A DNA stretch of 64,000 nucleotides from Desulforamulus putei DSM 12395 (GTDB lineage Bacteria > Bacillota > Desulfotomaculia > Desulfotomaculales > Desulfotomaculaceae): positions 22,757 to 86,756 of the forward strand of contig NZ_FQUY01000012.1 in NCBI RefSeq assembly GCF_900129195.1, in the 5' to 3' direction. The notes under the pieces were generated by a model. That model saw nothing but the letters and a program-made list of their open reading frames with translations. It was not told where the DNA came from and searched no databases. The translations under genes were made by a program, and so were the position numbers. Positions 26,972-35,567 of the stretch are shown here, one piece after another. The first letter of the stretch is position 1; each line of letters opens with the position of its first letter.

Positions 26972-27050
26972 GAATTCAAGTCAGGGACGGTTCTTGACTT
27001 GAATTCAAAATTCTGGAATTCAAGTCAAGAACCGTCCCCGACTTGAATTG
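26972..27050. repeat. REP-like double hairpin with GGGACGGTTC loop
   Basis: Two 35-nt arms (26972-27006 and 27016-27050) are inverted copies with 33 of 35 positions paired. Each arm is itself a hairpin: GAATTCAAGTCA, then GGGACGGTTC, then TTGACTTGAATTC. GGGACGGTTC is the kind of core seen in REP elements mobilised by tyrosine (RAYT) transposases. No such transposase is in the window. Confidence 0.85.
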
Positions 27051-27071
27051 AGTGGAAATGGGGGAGTTTTT

Positions 27072-27602
27072 TTGGAGAAGGAAAAAGGATTGGTTCTGGT
27101 TTTTACCGGGAACGGCAAGGGGAAAACCACCGCCGCCCTGGGGCTGGCCCTGCGGTCTTGGGGCCATGGCAGGAATGTCTTGATGCTGCAGTTTATCAAG
27201 GGCCGGCAGTGCGGGGAGCACTTGGCGGCGCAGTGCATGCAGCCGGGATTTGAAATCCGGCCCCTGGGGCTGGGGTTTATCAACTTGCACAACCCGGTAG
27301 ATGTGGCCCGTCAGCAGCAGGCTGCCCGGCAAGCGCTACAACAAGCGGAAGACGCCATGCTGTCCGGGCAATACCAACTGCTGATCCTGGATGAAATCCT
27401 GTACGCTCTTAAATATGGGCTTCTTGAACTACCGGCCGTGCTGACATTGATGGACAAAAGACCGGAAGCCCTGCACCTGGTGCTCACCGGCCGGGACGCC
27501 CCACCGGAAATCATGAACCGGGCCCATCTGGTCACCGAAATGAAGGAAATCAAACACCCCTACCAACAGGGAATCCCTGCCCAGAAGGGGATTGAGTATT
27601 AG
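27072..27602 (+). CDS. cobO: Cob(I)yrinic acid a,c-diamide adenosyltransferase
   Basis: A CobA/CobO/BtuR-family enzyme transferring adenosyl to cobalt. The P-loop GNGKGKTTAALG is at residues 13-24, with LQFIKG and LILDEI following. TTG 27072 is preferred because GGGGAG lies 6 nt upstream; the longer frame from 27048 starts inside the REP-like repeat. It stands alone here; other corrin genes must be elsewhere. Confidence 0.88.
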   Translation: MEKEKGLVLVFTGNGKGKTTAALGLALRSWGHGRNVLMLQFIKGRQCGEHLAAQCMQPGFEIRPLGLGFINLHNPVDVARQQQAARQALQQAEDAMLSGQYQLLILDEILYALKYGLLELPAVLTLMDKRPEALHLVLTGRDAPPEIMNRAHLVTEMKEIKHPYQQGIPAQKGIEY

Positions 27603-27605
27603 ACT

Positions 27606-27690
27606 TAAGGGGATTCCTTTGGGGTCTGGCTGTCGCCTGACGGGTCAAGCTTACGGGTCTAGTAGTTAGACTAACGGGAATTCCTTTGTA
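27606..27690. repeat. Intergenic mosaic element, copy 8
   Basis: TAAGGGGATTCCTTTGGGGTCTGGC at the left and AACGGGAATTCCTTTG at the right, with imperfect inverted words between them. Confidence 0.6.
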
Positions 27691-27715
27691 GAGGTGAAGT
27701 GCCAGGTACTTTTTA

Positions 27716-27750
27716 GAAATCCCTGGCAGTGGTTTTCTGCCAGGGATTTC
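27716..27750. repeat. Perfect 14-bp hairpin
   Basis: GAAATCCCTGGCAG and its exact complement are separated by TGGTTTT. No T run follows, so it is a weak terminator candidate at best. Confidence 0.6.
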
Positions 27751-27766
27751 CTCGAGCAAAAGACTC

Positions 27767-27818
27767 AAGAGAACCGTCCCCCTGAGTCCCAAAGAGAACC
27801 GTCCCCCTGAGTCCCAAG
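27767..27818. repeat. Direct repeat of the CCGTCCCC REP-like unit
   Basis: The 24-mer beginning AGAGAACCGTCCCCCTGAGT occurs twice in tandem. The first copy lies between GACTCA and TGAGTC, so a hairpin can form. It shares ACCGTCCC with the double hairpin at 26972-27050. Confidence 0.7.
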
Positions 27819-27834
27819 AACAGGAGGTAAAGCC

Positions 27835-28476
27835 ATAAAGATCCTCGACCTTACCCGCACCATCACCCCGGATATGCCGGTCTATCCCGGCACCAGGCCG
27901 CCGGCACTGATTGACGCCTGTGCGTTGGAAAGGGAGGGCTTCCGGGAAACCGAATTGAGAATGTTTTCCCACACCGGCACTCACATGGACAGTCCTGCGC
28001 ACCTGTTTGCCGATGGTAAGACCCTGGATCAGTTTCCGGCGGATTCCTTTTACGGTCCGGCCTTGGCGGTGGATGTGTCTGCCGTTAAAGGGCGGATTCA
28101 GCCCGAGGACTTGCTTCCCCATCAACAGGCGTTGCAGGTCGTTCAGTTTCTCATCCTTTATACCGGCTGGGAACATTTTTGGGGTCAGCAGGAGTATTTT
28201 CAAGGGTTCCCGGTCCTATCCCCGGCGGCGGCCCGCTGGCTAACTCAGTTTAATCTCAAGGCCGTAGGGGTGGATGCCATTTCCGTTGATCCTGTGGAAG
28301 CGGCCTCCCCGCTGTTCATCCATAAAATTTTCCTTGGCCAAGAGATCTTGCTGATAGAAAATCTCTGCAATATCCAACCCTTGATTGGCCGAAACTTTAC
28401 TCTTTGCTGCCTGCCGTTGAAGACCCGCCGGGCAGACGGCGCACCGGCCAGGGCGGTTGCCATTGAACGCGTATAA
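27835..28476 (+). CDS. Cyclase-family (KynB-like) metal hydrolase, probable AUA start
   Basis: A 213-aa member of the cyclase/arylformamidase family. The metal motif is HTGTHMDSPAH, and DAISVDP is also conserved. It hydrolyses an amide or cyclic ester; the substrate is unknown. The first canonical ATG (27874) would remove the conserved N-terminus. Reading upstream in frame gives ATA 27835, then KILDLTRTITPDMPVYPG, the usual start of the family, with AGGAGGT 7 nt before it. I therefore take ATA 27835 as the start. Confidence 0.85.
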   Translation: MKILDLTRTITPDMPVYPGTRPPALIDACALEREGFRETELRMFSHTGTHMDSPAHLFADGKTLDQFPADSFYGPALAVDVSAVKGRIQPEDLLPHQQALQVVQFLILYTGWEHFWGQQEYFQGFPVLSPAAARWLTQFNLKAVGVDAISVDPVEAASPLFIHKIFLGQEILLIENLCNIQPLIGRNFTLCCLPLKTRRADGAPARAVAIERV

Positions 28477-28527
28477 AAAGAGGAAGAACCTCAAGGCTTT
28501 TTCTGAGGTTCCTCCTCTTTTTATTTT
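28475..28527. terminator. Bidirectional terminator between the convergent cyclase and SPOCS genes
   Basis: AAAAAGAGGAAGAACCTCA pairs with TGAGGTTCCTCCTCTTTTT; A and T runs serve both strands. Confidence 0.9.
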
Positions 28528-28528
28528 A

Positions 28529-29557
28529 CTAAACACCCACCTGGCCGAAGGTGACGTCATCAAGCAAGGCGGCGCAGGTATTCCAGGGCTGTGGTGTAAA
28601 GGTAAAGCTTACAATGGCGGAAGCAGTGCCTTCGGGAGCGGGCGTGCCGTTGACCCGGAACTGCCGGTAAGTATCACTGAGCTGCTGGGATGTAATGGTT
28701 TGCTGGACGGTACCGGTGGGGTTGCCAGCGGCATCCAGAAACTGAATCTGCGCCACCAGGGTGAAGTCGCAGGGGTCCCTGGGCACTTCAACGGAGCGGG
28801 CCCAGAAGGTCAATTCATAGGCGGTTCCGGGCAGTACATCCGGTACATTGCGGGACATGCCGGCAGGCAGGGTCGGGCAACAACCCAGCTGGGCGGCCTG
28901 GCCGGTACGGCCGTAAGGGTTGGGGCAGACGTTTACACATTGCCACTGGGCGGGGCAGTTGCCAATCCAATCTTCAAAGGTTTCATCCTGAATTCCCAGG
29001 GTGGCGGTGGGCTCGCAGCCGTTGGGGAAAACGGAAACAAACAGTTGAGTCTGTTCAACAATTTTCAGTGTAAAGGATACATCCACCACCTGCTGGATCC
29101 TGGTGGGTCGGGGCAAATCAAAGCTGACGTTCACGTCGACATTGCGAAAATCAATTTCCACGTTCTGGGGTTCCAGCACGATCAGAGGCGGAGACAGGGT
29201 GATGGCTTTGGTAAAATCAATGTCTTCGCTCATGTGACGAACATGATCATCTTTATCAACATAGAAAATTTGCTTGTGGACGGTGCCGTGAATATTTATT
29301 TTACGAATTTCCCTGGGTTGATTGCCGCACTGGGGATCGCCAAAGTGCACGGTGGCCTTGGGGCTGTTGCAGACCCCCTCCTTGGTAGGGGCGGTAAATA
29401 CCGGGTCAGCTTCCAGGTCCCGAACCACCACATCGATGTGATCCACTTTTTTTACTGCTTCAGGCGGGCAAGTGATGTTTTCAACGGTTACCGACCCAGC
29501 CGTTTCACCCACTACCACCGGCAGTTTAACCAGCTGGCAGACAGTGCCGTTAGGCAT
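28529..29557 (-). CDS. SPOCS/DUF3794-like protein with C-terminal carbohydrate-binding-like domain, copy A
   Basis: A 342-aa protein. Residues 1 to about 200 resemble the SPOCS (DUF3794) fold of spore-coat and SipL-type proteins: VTVENITCPPE, KVDHIDVVVRDLEADPVF, DLPRPTRIQQV. The C-terminal 140 residues are beta-rich (FEDWIGNCPAQW...LLDDVTFGQVGV) like a carbohydrate-binding module. It has no signal peptide, as expected for coat proteins made in the mother cell. Start 29557 was chosen for GAGGAGG upstream. A close paralog is at 43593-44693. Confidence 0.75.
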   Translation of the reverse strand: MPNGTVCQLVKLPVVVGETAGSVTVENITCPPEAVKKVDHIDVVVRDLEADPVFTAPTKEGVCNSPKATVHFGDPQCGNQPREIRKINIHGTVHKQIFYVDKDDHVRHMSEDIDFTKAITLSPPLIVLEPQNVEIDFRNVDVNVSFDLPRPTRIQQVVDVSFTLKIVEQTQLFVSVFPNGCEPTATLGIQDETFEDWIGNCPAQWQCVNVCPNPYGRTGQAAQLGCCPTLPAGMSRNVPDVLPGTAYELTFWARSVEVPRDPCDFTLVAQIQFLDAAGNPTGTVQQTITSQQLSDTYRQFRVNGTPAPEGTASAIVSFTFTPQPWNTCAALLDDVTFGQVGV

Positions 29558-29779
29558 AAACCAATACCTCCTCATCCTTTGTTTATCCTTTATTTGTGGT
29601 CAAGCTCGGCGGGCAAGCATGACCGGGTGGTATATTATATTCACTAATTGTCAAAATGAGGCGTGTCCCATTGAATGAATACAGGAATCATGGCCTGCCA
29701 CTCTTAAAAATGGCATGATTTCCCGCAACCTGAATATATTTGATGGTAAGGACTTGCCAAACCAGAGGGGGGAACTACC

Positions 29780-30616
29780 ATCGATATACGGATTTGTTTG
29801 ATACGGCAGGACAAGGCGTGTCGGCTCCTCTTAGGGGTATTATTAAGTTTTGCGGCCCTTCTTTTTTACTGCCTCATCTGGGGCAAACACCTGGTGATCT
29901 CTGTGGACGGCAGGGAAATCCCACTGCTTCAATTCCGGGGCACGGTGGCGGATGCATTGGGGAAGGCCGGAGTAACTTTAAGAGAAGCAGATATTGTGGA
30001 GCCTTCCCCGGGCTCCCGGGTGGTTGATGACCAGAGGATTAAAATATCCCGGGTGACCACCGAGGATATCACCGATCCGCAATTTATTCCCTTCCGGGTG
30101 GAGAGAAAAGCGGACCGTACACTGGCTCCCGGCCAACAAAAGGTAATCCGGTACGGGAGTTACGGATTAAGTCGTAATTATGTCCGGGTCACCTACCAGG
30201 ATGGTAAGGAAGTAAAACGACAGGTCATGGGCAAAGAGGTGGTCAGGAAGCCGCAGCCCATGGTGGTGGCCTGTGGCCCCAACTTTGCGGTATCCCGGGG
30301 CGGCAAGCTCAGGGGAGCCGTCCGGACCAATTTTACATTGGAAAAGAGCGGCAAAGTTATGACCGCTGTGTCCACCGCTTATACCCACACCGGCCACCGT
30401 ATGGCCACGGGGCTTTACCCCTATGAAGGCGTGGTATCCGTAGACCCCCGGGTGATTCCCCTGGGTACAAAGCTATATGTCGAAAATTATGGTTATGCCG
30501 TTGCTGCGGATACGGGCGGCGGCATAAAAGGCAACCGTATCGACGTTTTTTTCAACACCTACCAACAGGCCATAAGCTGGGGTAGGCGCACGGTCAAGGT
30601 CCATATCCTTGAATAA
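29780..30616 (+). CDS. YabE-like 3D-domain protein (DUF348-G5-3D), possible AUC start
   Basis: A membrane-anchored cell-wall enzyme. A hydrophobic helix (about residues 16-33) is followed by a DUF348 ubiquitin-like domain, a G5-type domain and a C-terminal 3D domain (STAYTHTGHRMATGL, VDPRVIPLGTKLYV, AADTGGGIKGNRID), the fold of lytic transglycosylases such as MltA/Sps. ATC 29780 lies 6 nt after GAGGGGGGA; the alternative TTG 29798 has no Shine-Dalgarno. Length is 278 aa from ATC. It occupies the yabE position after tatD and has a tandem paralog. Confidence 0.8.
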   Translation: MDIRICLIRQDKACRLLLGVLLSFAALLFYCLIWGKHLVISVDGREIPLLQFRGTVADALGKAGVTLREADIVEPSPGSRVVDDQRIKISRVTTEDITDPQFIPFRVERKADRTLAPGQQKVIRYGSYGLSRNYVRVTYQDGKEVKRQVMGKEVVRKPQPMVVACGPNFAVSRGGKLRGAVRTNFTLEKSGKVMTAVSTAYTHTGHRMATGLYPYEGVVSVDPRVIPLGTKLYVENYGYAVAADTGGGIKGNRIDVFFNTYQQAISWGRRTVKVHILE

Positions 30617-30765
30617 TTGTAAAAATCATATCTTCAAAACTGCCAAAAACCCTGACGTCCCCTGTTGCTCATGGGTGGAATTTGTATGAATTTTTGGGAA
30701 GGGTTGCCATGTCCCCTGGGAGAATATGGGTATAAAAGCAATACCCTATCCACGAGAGGAGGTTT

Positions 30766-31701
30766 ATGATGGATTGGTGCCCGGTGGAATGGCCAACTAG
30801 ATCCCATGCCAGCACAATGGCAAAATTGCAGGCTAGACAGTCCGGCAGAAAAGCAACCATGGCCGGTCTTTTGGGGATCCTCGTTTTATTCTTGATGGCG
30901 GCGGCGGCGCTGGGCTATGCCCTGTGGTCCGAAAAGATTGTTTTGCCGGAGGCCCTGACCCATGCAAAGGCTTTTCTGAAAGAAATTGTGTCCGGTGAAA
31001 TCACCGTCACTTTAACCGTGGACGGTAAAACCACGGTCATTCAAACAAAGGCGCACAATGTTCAGGAGCTGTTGGCGCAGCGGGGCATCACGCTGAAGCC
31101 GGCGGATCAAGTGCTGCCGGCTCTCACCGCTTTACTAAAAAAAGACATGGCAATCAAGGTGATCCGGGTTGAAGTGAAGACCATTACCAAAGAGGTAGCC
31201 GTACCCTTTGTTACCGAGCGAATTGCCAACCCCGAGCTGCCCGGTGGATTCGCCAGGCTGGTAAAAAAGGGCCAACCGGGCCTGCAAAAGGAAACTTGGC
31301 GCATTCGCTATGAAGACGGCAAGGAAGTTTCCCGCACCTGTGTGGCCAGGGAAATGATCCGGGAGCCTGTAAACGGCCTGGTTCAATACGGCACCCTCAG
31401 CGCCATCAGCCGCGGCGGGCAGCCGTTACGGGTCTCCCGGGCCCTGGACATGCTGGCCACAGGGTATACTTACACCGGCTTCAACACCGCTTCCGGTATC
31501 GCGCCAGGGCCGGGGGTGGCAGCCGTTGACCCCAGGGTCATCCCCCTGGGCACCAAGCTGTATATTGACGGCTACGGAAAAGCTACGGCTTTGGATACCG
31601 GGGGAGACATTAAAGGGAACCGCATTGATTTGTTTTATGAAACCAAAAATGAAGCTCTCCGGTGGGGGGTAAGGAAAACAAAGGTATATGTGCTGGAATA
31701 G
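30766..31701 (+). CDS. YabE-like 3D-domain protein, second copy
   Basis: A 311-aa paralog of the preceding gene with the same order: basic N-terminus, membrane helix (about 39-60), DUF348 (VTLTVDGKTTVIQTKAHNVQELLAQ), G5-like region and a 3D domain (TGYTYTGFNTASGIAPG, LDTGGDIKGNRIDLFYE). The three conserved Asp residues of the 3D domain are present. AGAGGAGG precedes ATG 30766. Likely cleaves or remodels peptidoglycan, perhaps in resuscitation or spore cortex; inferred from the family. Confidence 0.88.
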   Translation: MMDWCPVEWPTRSHASTMAKLQARQSGRKATMAGLLGILVLFLMAAAALGYALWSEKIVLPEALTHAKAFLKEIVSGEITVTLTVDGKTTVIQTKAHNVQELLAQRGITLKPADQVLPALTALLKKDMAIKVIRVEVKTITKEVAVPFVTERIANPELPGGFARLVKKGQPGLQKETWRIRYEDGKEVSRTCVAREMIREPVNGLVQYGTLSAISRGGQPLRVSRALDMLATGYTYTGFNTASGIAPGPGVAAVDPRVIPLGTKLYIDGYGKATALDTGGDIKGNRIDLFYETKNEALRWGVRKTKVYVLE

Positions 31702-31767
31702 TTGGGAGGAAGGCCTCCTTTTTTTGTGCCATTTCGGAGGGAATTTTTACATATGCTGGATAACATC

Positions 31768-31795
31768 TTGCATTTCATTTAAAATGATGTATGAT
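31768..31795 (+). promoter_or_regulatory. Possible promoter of the thi operon
   Basis: TTGCAT and TATGAT with 16-nt spacing, just upstream of the TPP riboswitch. Confidence 0.5.
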
Positions 31796-31812
31796 AGGTA
31801 TAACTTCATATA

Positions 31813-31944
31813 TGCCACAGGGGAGCGAAAGCTGAGAAAGGTTAAGACCTGACCCTCAATACCTGATCTGGGTAATACCAGCGAAGGGAGTGATTCACGT
31901 TTTGATTCGGTGTGCTTTCCTGTGGGTTTGAAAGCACACCTTTT
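31813..31944 (+). promoter_or_regulatory. TPP riboswitch (THI element) with terminator
   Basis: CACAGGGGAGC, GCTGAGA, GACCTGACCC, ACCTGATCTGGGTAATACCAGCG and AAGGGAGTG are the conserved segments binding thiamine diphosphate (31813-31893). A hairpin GGTGTGCTTTC/GAAAGCACACC followed by TTTT (31909-31944) is the expression platform. Confidence 0.95.
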
Positions 31945-31987
31945 GTGCTTTGGATGGGTATTTAAAACTTTCAAGGGAGAGATGCCG

Positions 31988-32794
31988 ATGAAAAATGTGC
32001 TGACCATAGCGGGTTCTGATTCCTGTGGCGGAGCGGGCATCCAGGCCGACTTAAAAACCTTCAGTGCCCTGGGGACCTACGGTATGAGCGCCATCACAGC
32101 GGTTACCGCCCAAAATACCACCGGGGTGTTTATGGTGAAGGAACTGGATGTGGAAACGGTGGCGGCCCAAATTAACTGTATTTATGATGATATTGAGGTG
32201 CATGCCGTAAAAATCGGTATGGTCTCCAGCAGCGAAATTATTGAAACCATCGGCAGATGTTTAATGGAGAAAGGGGCCCGCAACATCGTGGTGGACCCGG
32301 TGATGGTATCCAAAAGCAAGTATAAATTGCTGCGGCCCGAAGCCTGTGCAGCCCTGGTTAAGGTTTTATTGCCCCTGGCGGATGTGGTGACGCCCAACAT
32401 TCCGGAAGCGGAGGAACTCATCAAGGGGTCTATTGGGACCGTGGAGGATATGAAGCAAGCAGCCAGGGAGATTTACGATATGGGACCGAAGAATGTGATC
32501 ATCAAAGGGGGCCACCTGGCAGGCGATGCGGTGGATGTGCTGTATGACGGCCGCCGGATGGTTTTATTTGAAGGCCCGCGGATTGCCACCCGAAACACCC
32601 ATGGTACCGGTTGCACCTTTTCTTCCGCCATCGCGGCCTATCTGGCCCGGGGTTATGCCATGAAGGAAGCCGTCGGCGCGGCCAAAGAATATATCACCAC
32701 AGCCATCGCCCATTCCCTGGCCCTGGGCCGCGGAGCAGGGCCTACTCACCATTTTTATTCCTTATACAAGAAGGCGGGTCTGATCCATGAATAA
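31988..32794 (+). CDS. thiD: Hydroxymethylpyrimidine/phosphomethylpyrimidine kinase
   Basis: A ribokinase-fold enzyme phosphorylating HMP and HMP-P for thiamine synthesis. TIAGSDSCGGAGIQADLKTF at the N-terminus and NTHGTGCTFSSAIAA (anion hole and catalytic Asp region) are diagnostic. ATG 31988 follows AAGGGAGAG; the upstream frame overlaps the terminator. It is the first gene of thiDSGHFE. Confidence 0.95.
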   Translation: MKNVLTIAGSDSCGGAGIQADLKTFSALGTYGMSAITAVTAQNTTGVFMVKELDVETVAAQINCIYDDIEVHAVKIGMVSSSEIIETIGRCLMEKGARNIVVDPVMVSKSKYKLLRPEACAALVKVLLPLADVVTPNIPEAEELIKGSIGTVEDMKQAAREIYDMGPKNVIIKGGHLAGDAVDVLYDGRRMVLFEGPRIATRNTHGTGCTFSSAIAAYLARGYAMKEAVGAAKEYITTAIAHSLALGRGAGPTHHFYSLYKKAGLIHE

Positions 32795-32826
32795 AACCGG
32801 GCGACCTGCCAGGGAGGTGAATTTCT

Positions 32827-33027
32827 TTGAAGATTTTTTATAACGGCAGGGAACTTATTGTGGAGGACGGCAGCACCATAGCCGGGCTGCTTGGCCGGCG
32901 GGGGCTGAACCCGGACACCGTCATCGTTGAATATAACTACCGGCTGGTGAAAAAGGAAGAGTGGTCAAGCATCACCTTGCAAGAAAACGACAGCATCGAA
33001 GTGCTGCGATTTGTGGGAGGAGGTTAA
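32827..33027 (+). CDS. thiS: Sulfur carrier protein ThiS
   Basis: A 66-aa ubiquitin-like carrier ending in FVGGG; the C-terminal Gly-Gly is adenylated by ThiF and converted to thiocarboxylate for thiazole formation. TTG 32827 follows GGGAGGTG. The stop abuts the thiG start. Confidence 0.93.
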   Translation: MKIFYNGRELIVEDGSTIAGLLGRRGLNPDTVIVEYNYRLVKKEEWSSITLQENDSIEVLRFVGGG

Positions 33028-33804
33028 ATGATGAAAGATGTTTTTCATATCGGGGGAAAAGAATTAACCAGCCGGTTGTTCCTGGGCACCGGCAAATATT
33101 CCTCCAATCAAATGATTCCCAGCATCATGGAGGCCTCGGGTGCACAGGTGGTCACGGTGGCCATGCGGCGGGTGGATACGGATTTCGAGGAAGAAAACAT
33201 TTTGAACCACATCCCTGCCCATTGCGTCATCATGCCCAACACCTCAGGGGCCAGAAATGCCAGGGAGGCCGTTCGTATCGCCCGGCTGGCCAGGGCGGCG
33301 GGCTGCGGGGACTGGATAAAAATTGAAGTGATTTCCGACAACCGGTACCTGCTGCCGGACAATTACGAAACCATCAAGGCCACCGAGACGCTGGCCGCCG
33401 AGGGGTTTAAGGTATTTCCCTACATGAGCCCGGATTTGATGGTGGCCAAGGAACTGGAAAAGGCCGGCGCTGCTGCCGTGATGCCCCTAGGGGCCCCCAT
33501 TGGCAGCAACCGGGGTCTCAAGACTAAGGAACTGATTCGCATCCTGATCGAAGAAATCTCCCTGCCCATTATCGTGGATGCGGGCATCGGCAAACCCTCC
33601 GAGGCCGCCGAGGCCATGGAGATGGGCGCTGCGGCGGTCCTTGTCAACACCGCTGTGGCCACCGCCCGGGACCCCGTCGTGATGGCCAGGGCCTTCGGCC
33701 TGGCCGTGCAAGCGGGCCGGGCCGCTTTCCTGGCGGGCCCGGGGGCTACCCGCCGGTATGCCAGCGCATCCTCGCCGCTGACAGGATTTTTAAGAGAAGA
33801 TTAA
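33028..33804 (+). CDS. thiG: Thiazole synthase
   Basis: A TIM-barrel enzyme joining DXP, ThiS thiocarboxylate and dehydroglycine. The Schiff-base lysine lies in DWIKIEV (K98 from the first Met). [12 protein letters not shown] and [11 protein letters not shown] bind phosphate. Length is 258 aa. GGAGGAGG is inside the end of thiS. Confidence 0.96.
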   Translation: MMKDVFHIGGKELTSRLFLGTGKYSSNQMIPSIMEASGAQVVTVAMRRVDTDFEEENILNHIPAHCVIMPNTSGARNAREAVRIARLARAAGCGDWIKIEVISDNRYLLPDNYETIKATETLAAEGFKVFPYMSPDLMVAKELEKAGAAAVMPLGAPIGSNRGLKTKELIRILIEEISLPIIVDAGIGKPSEAAEAMEMGAAAVLVNTAVATARDPVVMARAFGLAVQAGRAAFLAGPGATRRYASASSPLTGFLRED

Positions 33805-33816
33805 GGAGTTGGGGCT

Positions 33817-34923
33817 GTGAGCTTTTACCAGAAGTACCTGCGGTACAGGGATTTTGATTTTAACGAGTTCTTTAACAGTGTAACCGTTGCAGAGGTTGGG
33901 AGGATTCTTGACAAACACCGGCTGTCAGAGTTGGACTACCTGGCGCTGCTGTCACCGGCTGCGGAGGACCTTTTGGAAGAGATAGCCCAGCGGGCCCACC
34001 GGTTGACAGTCCAACATTTTGGCCGGACCATCCTTTTATACACACCCATGTACCTGGCCAATTACTGTGTGAATAGATGTGTTTACTGCGGTTTTGCTGC
34101 GCACAACCAAATTAAGCGGGAAAAGTTGACCCTGGAAGAAGTGGAGGCGGAAGCCAGGGTCATTGCTGCCACCGGCCTCAAGCACATCCTGATCCTGACC
34201 GGCGAGTCCCGGCATCATTCCCCGGTATCCTATATCCGGGACTGTGTGAAGGTGCTGAAAAAGTATTTTACTTCCATCAGCATCGAAATTTATCCCCTGG
34301 AGGAAGCGGAGTACGGGGAACTGATTGCCGCCGGGGTGGATGGGTTAACCCTCTACCAGGAAGTTTACAATGAGGAAGTTTACGGGCAGTTACACCTGGC
34401 CGGCCCCAAGCGGGATTATCTGTGGCGCCTGGAAGCCCCGGAGCGGGCCTGCCGGGCCGGCATAAGGACCGTTAACGTGGGAGCCTTGCTGGGCCTGCAT
34501 GACTGGCGTTCCGAGGCCTTTTTCACCGGCCTGCATGCCAATTATCTGCAAAACCGGTACACCGATGTGGAGGTCAGCATATCGCCGCCCCGCATGCGCC
34601 CCCATGTGGGGGGATTCCCGCCCAGGGTGGTTGTCAGTGACAAAAACCTGGTGCAATATATCCTGGCCTTCCGTTTATTTATGCCCCGGGGGGGCATCAC
34701 CCTTTCCACCCGGGAATCCGCAACCCTCAGGGACCGGCTGCTGCCGTTGGGGATTACCAAAATGTCCGCCGGGTCCTGCACGGCGGTGGGGGGCCGGGTC
34801 AAAGGGGAGGAGCCCGTGGGTCAGTTCGATATTTCCGATGACCGGGATGTCCGGGCCATGGTCAGCATGCTTTACAAACAGGGCTACCAGCCGGTCTTTA
34901 AGGACTGGCAGACGTTGGATTGA
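33817..34923 (+). CDS. thiH: 2-iminoacetate synthase (tyrosine lyase, radical SAM)
   Basis: Cleaves tyrosine to dehydroglycine under anaerobic conditions, the route expected in an anaerobe instead of ThiO. The radical SAM cluster motif is C84-x3-C88-x2-C91 ([10 protein letters not shown]). Length is 368 aa. GTG 33817 follows AAGGAG. Confidence 0.95.
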   Translation: MSFYQKYLRYRDFDFNEFFNSVTVAEVGRILDKHRLSELDYLALLSPAAEDLLEEIAQRAHRLTVQHFGRTILLYTPMYLANYCVNRCVYCGFAAHNQIKREKLTLEEVEAEARVIAATGLKHILILTGESRHHSPVSYIRDCVKVLKKYFTSISIEIYPLEEAEYGELIAAGVDGLTLYQEVYNEEVYGQLHLAGPKRDYLWRLEAPERACRAGIRTVNVGALLGLHDWRSEAFFTGLHANYLQNRYTDVEVSISPPRMRPHVGGFPPRVVVSDKNLVQYILAFRLFMPRGGITLSTRESATLRDRLLPLGITKMSAGSCTAVGGRVKGEEPVGQFDISDDRDVRAMVSMLYKQGYQPVFKDWQTLD

Positions 34924-34934
34924 GGGTTGGTGCC

Positions 34935-35567
34935 ATGAACGAGTTTGTAAAAGCTTTAAGCATGATCTTCGGGCCGGAGGATCTGGCCAAAATCCAGCGG
35001 GTCCGGGTGGGAATCGCGGGGGCCGGGGGGTTGGGCTCCAACTGCGCCCAGTTCCTGGCCCGCAGTGGTTTCCAAAATTTTAAAATCGTGGACTTTGACA
35101 GGGTGGAATACAGCAACCTGAACCGGCAGTTTTTCTTTTACCACCAGGTGGGCGAAGCAAAGGTGGAGGCTTTAAAAAGGAACCTGCTGCAAATTAACCC
35201 CGATATCAAACTGGATGTACTGCAGGTTCAAATTCATCCGGACAATATCGGCTCCCTGTTTGAGGATTGCCATGCGGTGGTGGAGGCCCTGGACCGGCCG
35301 GAGTACAAAAAACTGGTGGTAGAGTCCTATCTGCCATCCGGCAAGCTTTTGGTGGCAGCTTCCGGGTTGGCCGGCTGGGGGAACACGGATCAAATTAAGG
35401 TTCACAGGGTAAAGGAACATTTTTTCCTGGTGGGGGATCTGGTGTCGGAGGTGCAGCCCCATTGCCCGCCGGTGGCCCCCGGGGTGGTTATCACGGCGGC
35501 CAAACAGGCGGATGTGGTGCTCAGATACTTTTTAGGAAAGTGCGGGGTGAAAAACATTGACAGTTAA
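34935..35567 (+). CDS. thiF: ThiS adenylyltransferase ThiF (short form)
   Basis: An E1-like enzyme activating ThiS. The nucleotide-binding loop GAGGLGSN is at residues 29-36, followed by DFDRVEYSNLNRQF. At 210 aa it is the short ThiF type common in Clostridia, without the C-terminal extension and obvious CxxC zinc pairs of MoeB-type enzymes. ATG 34935 is preferred; an in-frame TTG at 34920 overlaps the thiH stop. It overlaps thiE by 11 nt. Confidence 0.9.
   Translation: MNEFVKALSMIFGPEDLAKIQRVRVGIAGAGGLGSNCAQFLARSGFQNFKIVDFDRVEYSNLNRQFFFYHQVGEAKVEALKRNLLQINPDIKLDVLQVQIHPDNIGSLFEDCHAVVEALDRPEYKKLVVESYLPSGKLLVAASGLAGWGNTDQIKVHRVKEHFFLVGDLVSEVQPHCPPVAPGVVITAAKQADVVLRYFLGKCGVKNIDS

Noticed and set aside
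27716..27750. Terminator of cobO
   Set aside because: The 14-bp hairpin is perfect but lacks a T run and is 114 nt after the stop, so it is listed as a repeat.
28457..29647. 396-aa plus-strand frame across the SPOCS copy A gene
   Set aside because: It runs through the bidirectional terminator and antisense to a recognised protein; composition is non-protein-like.
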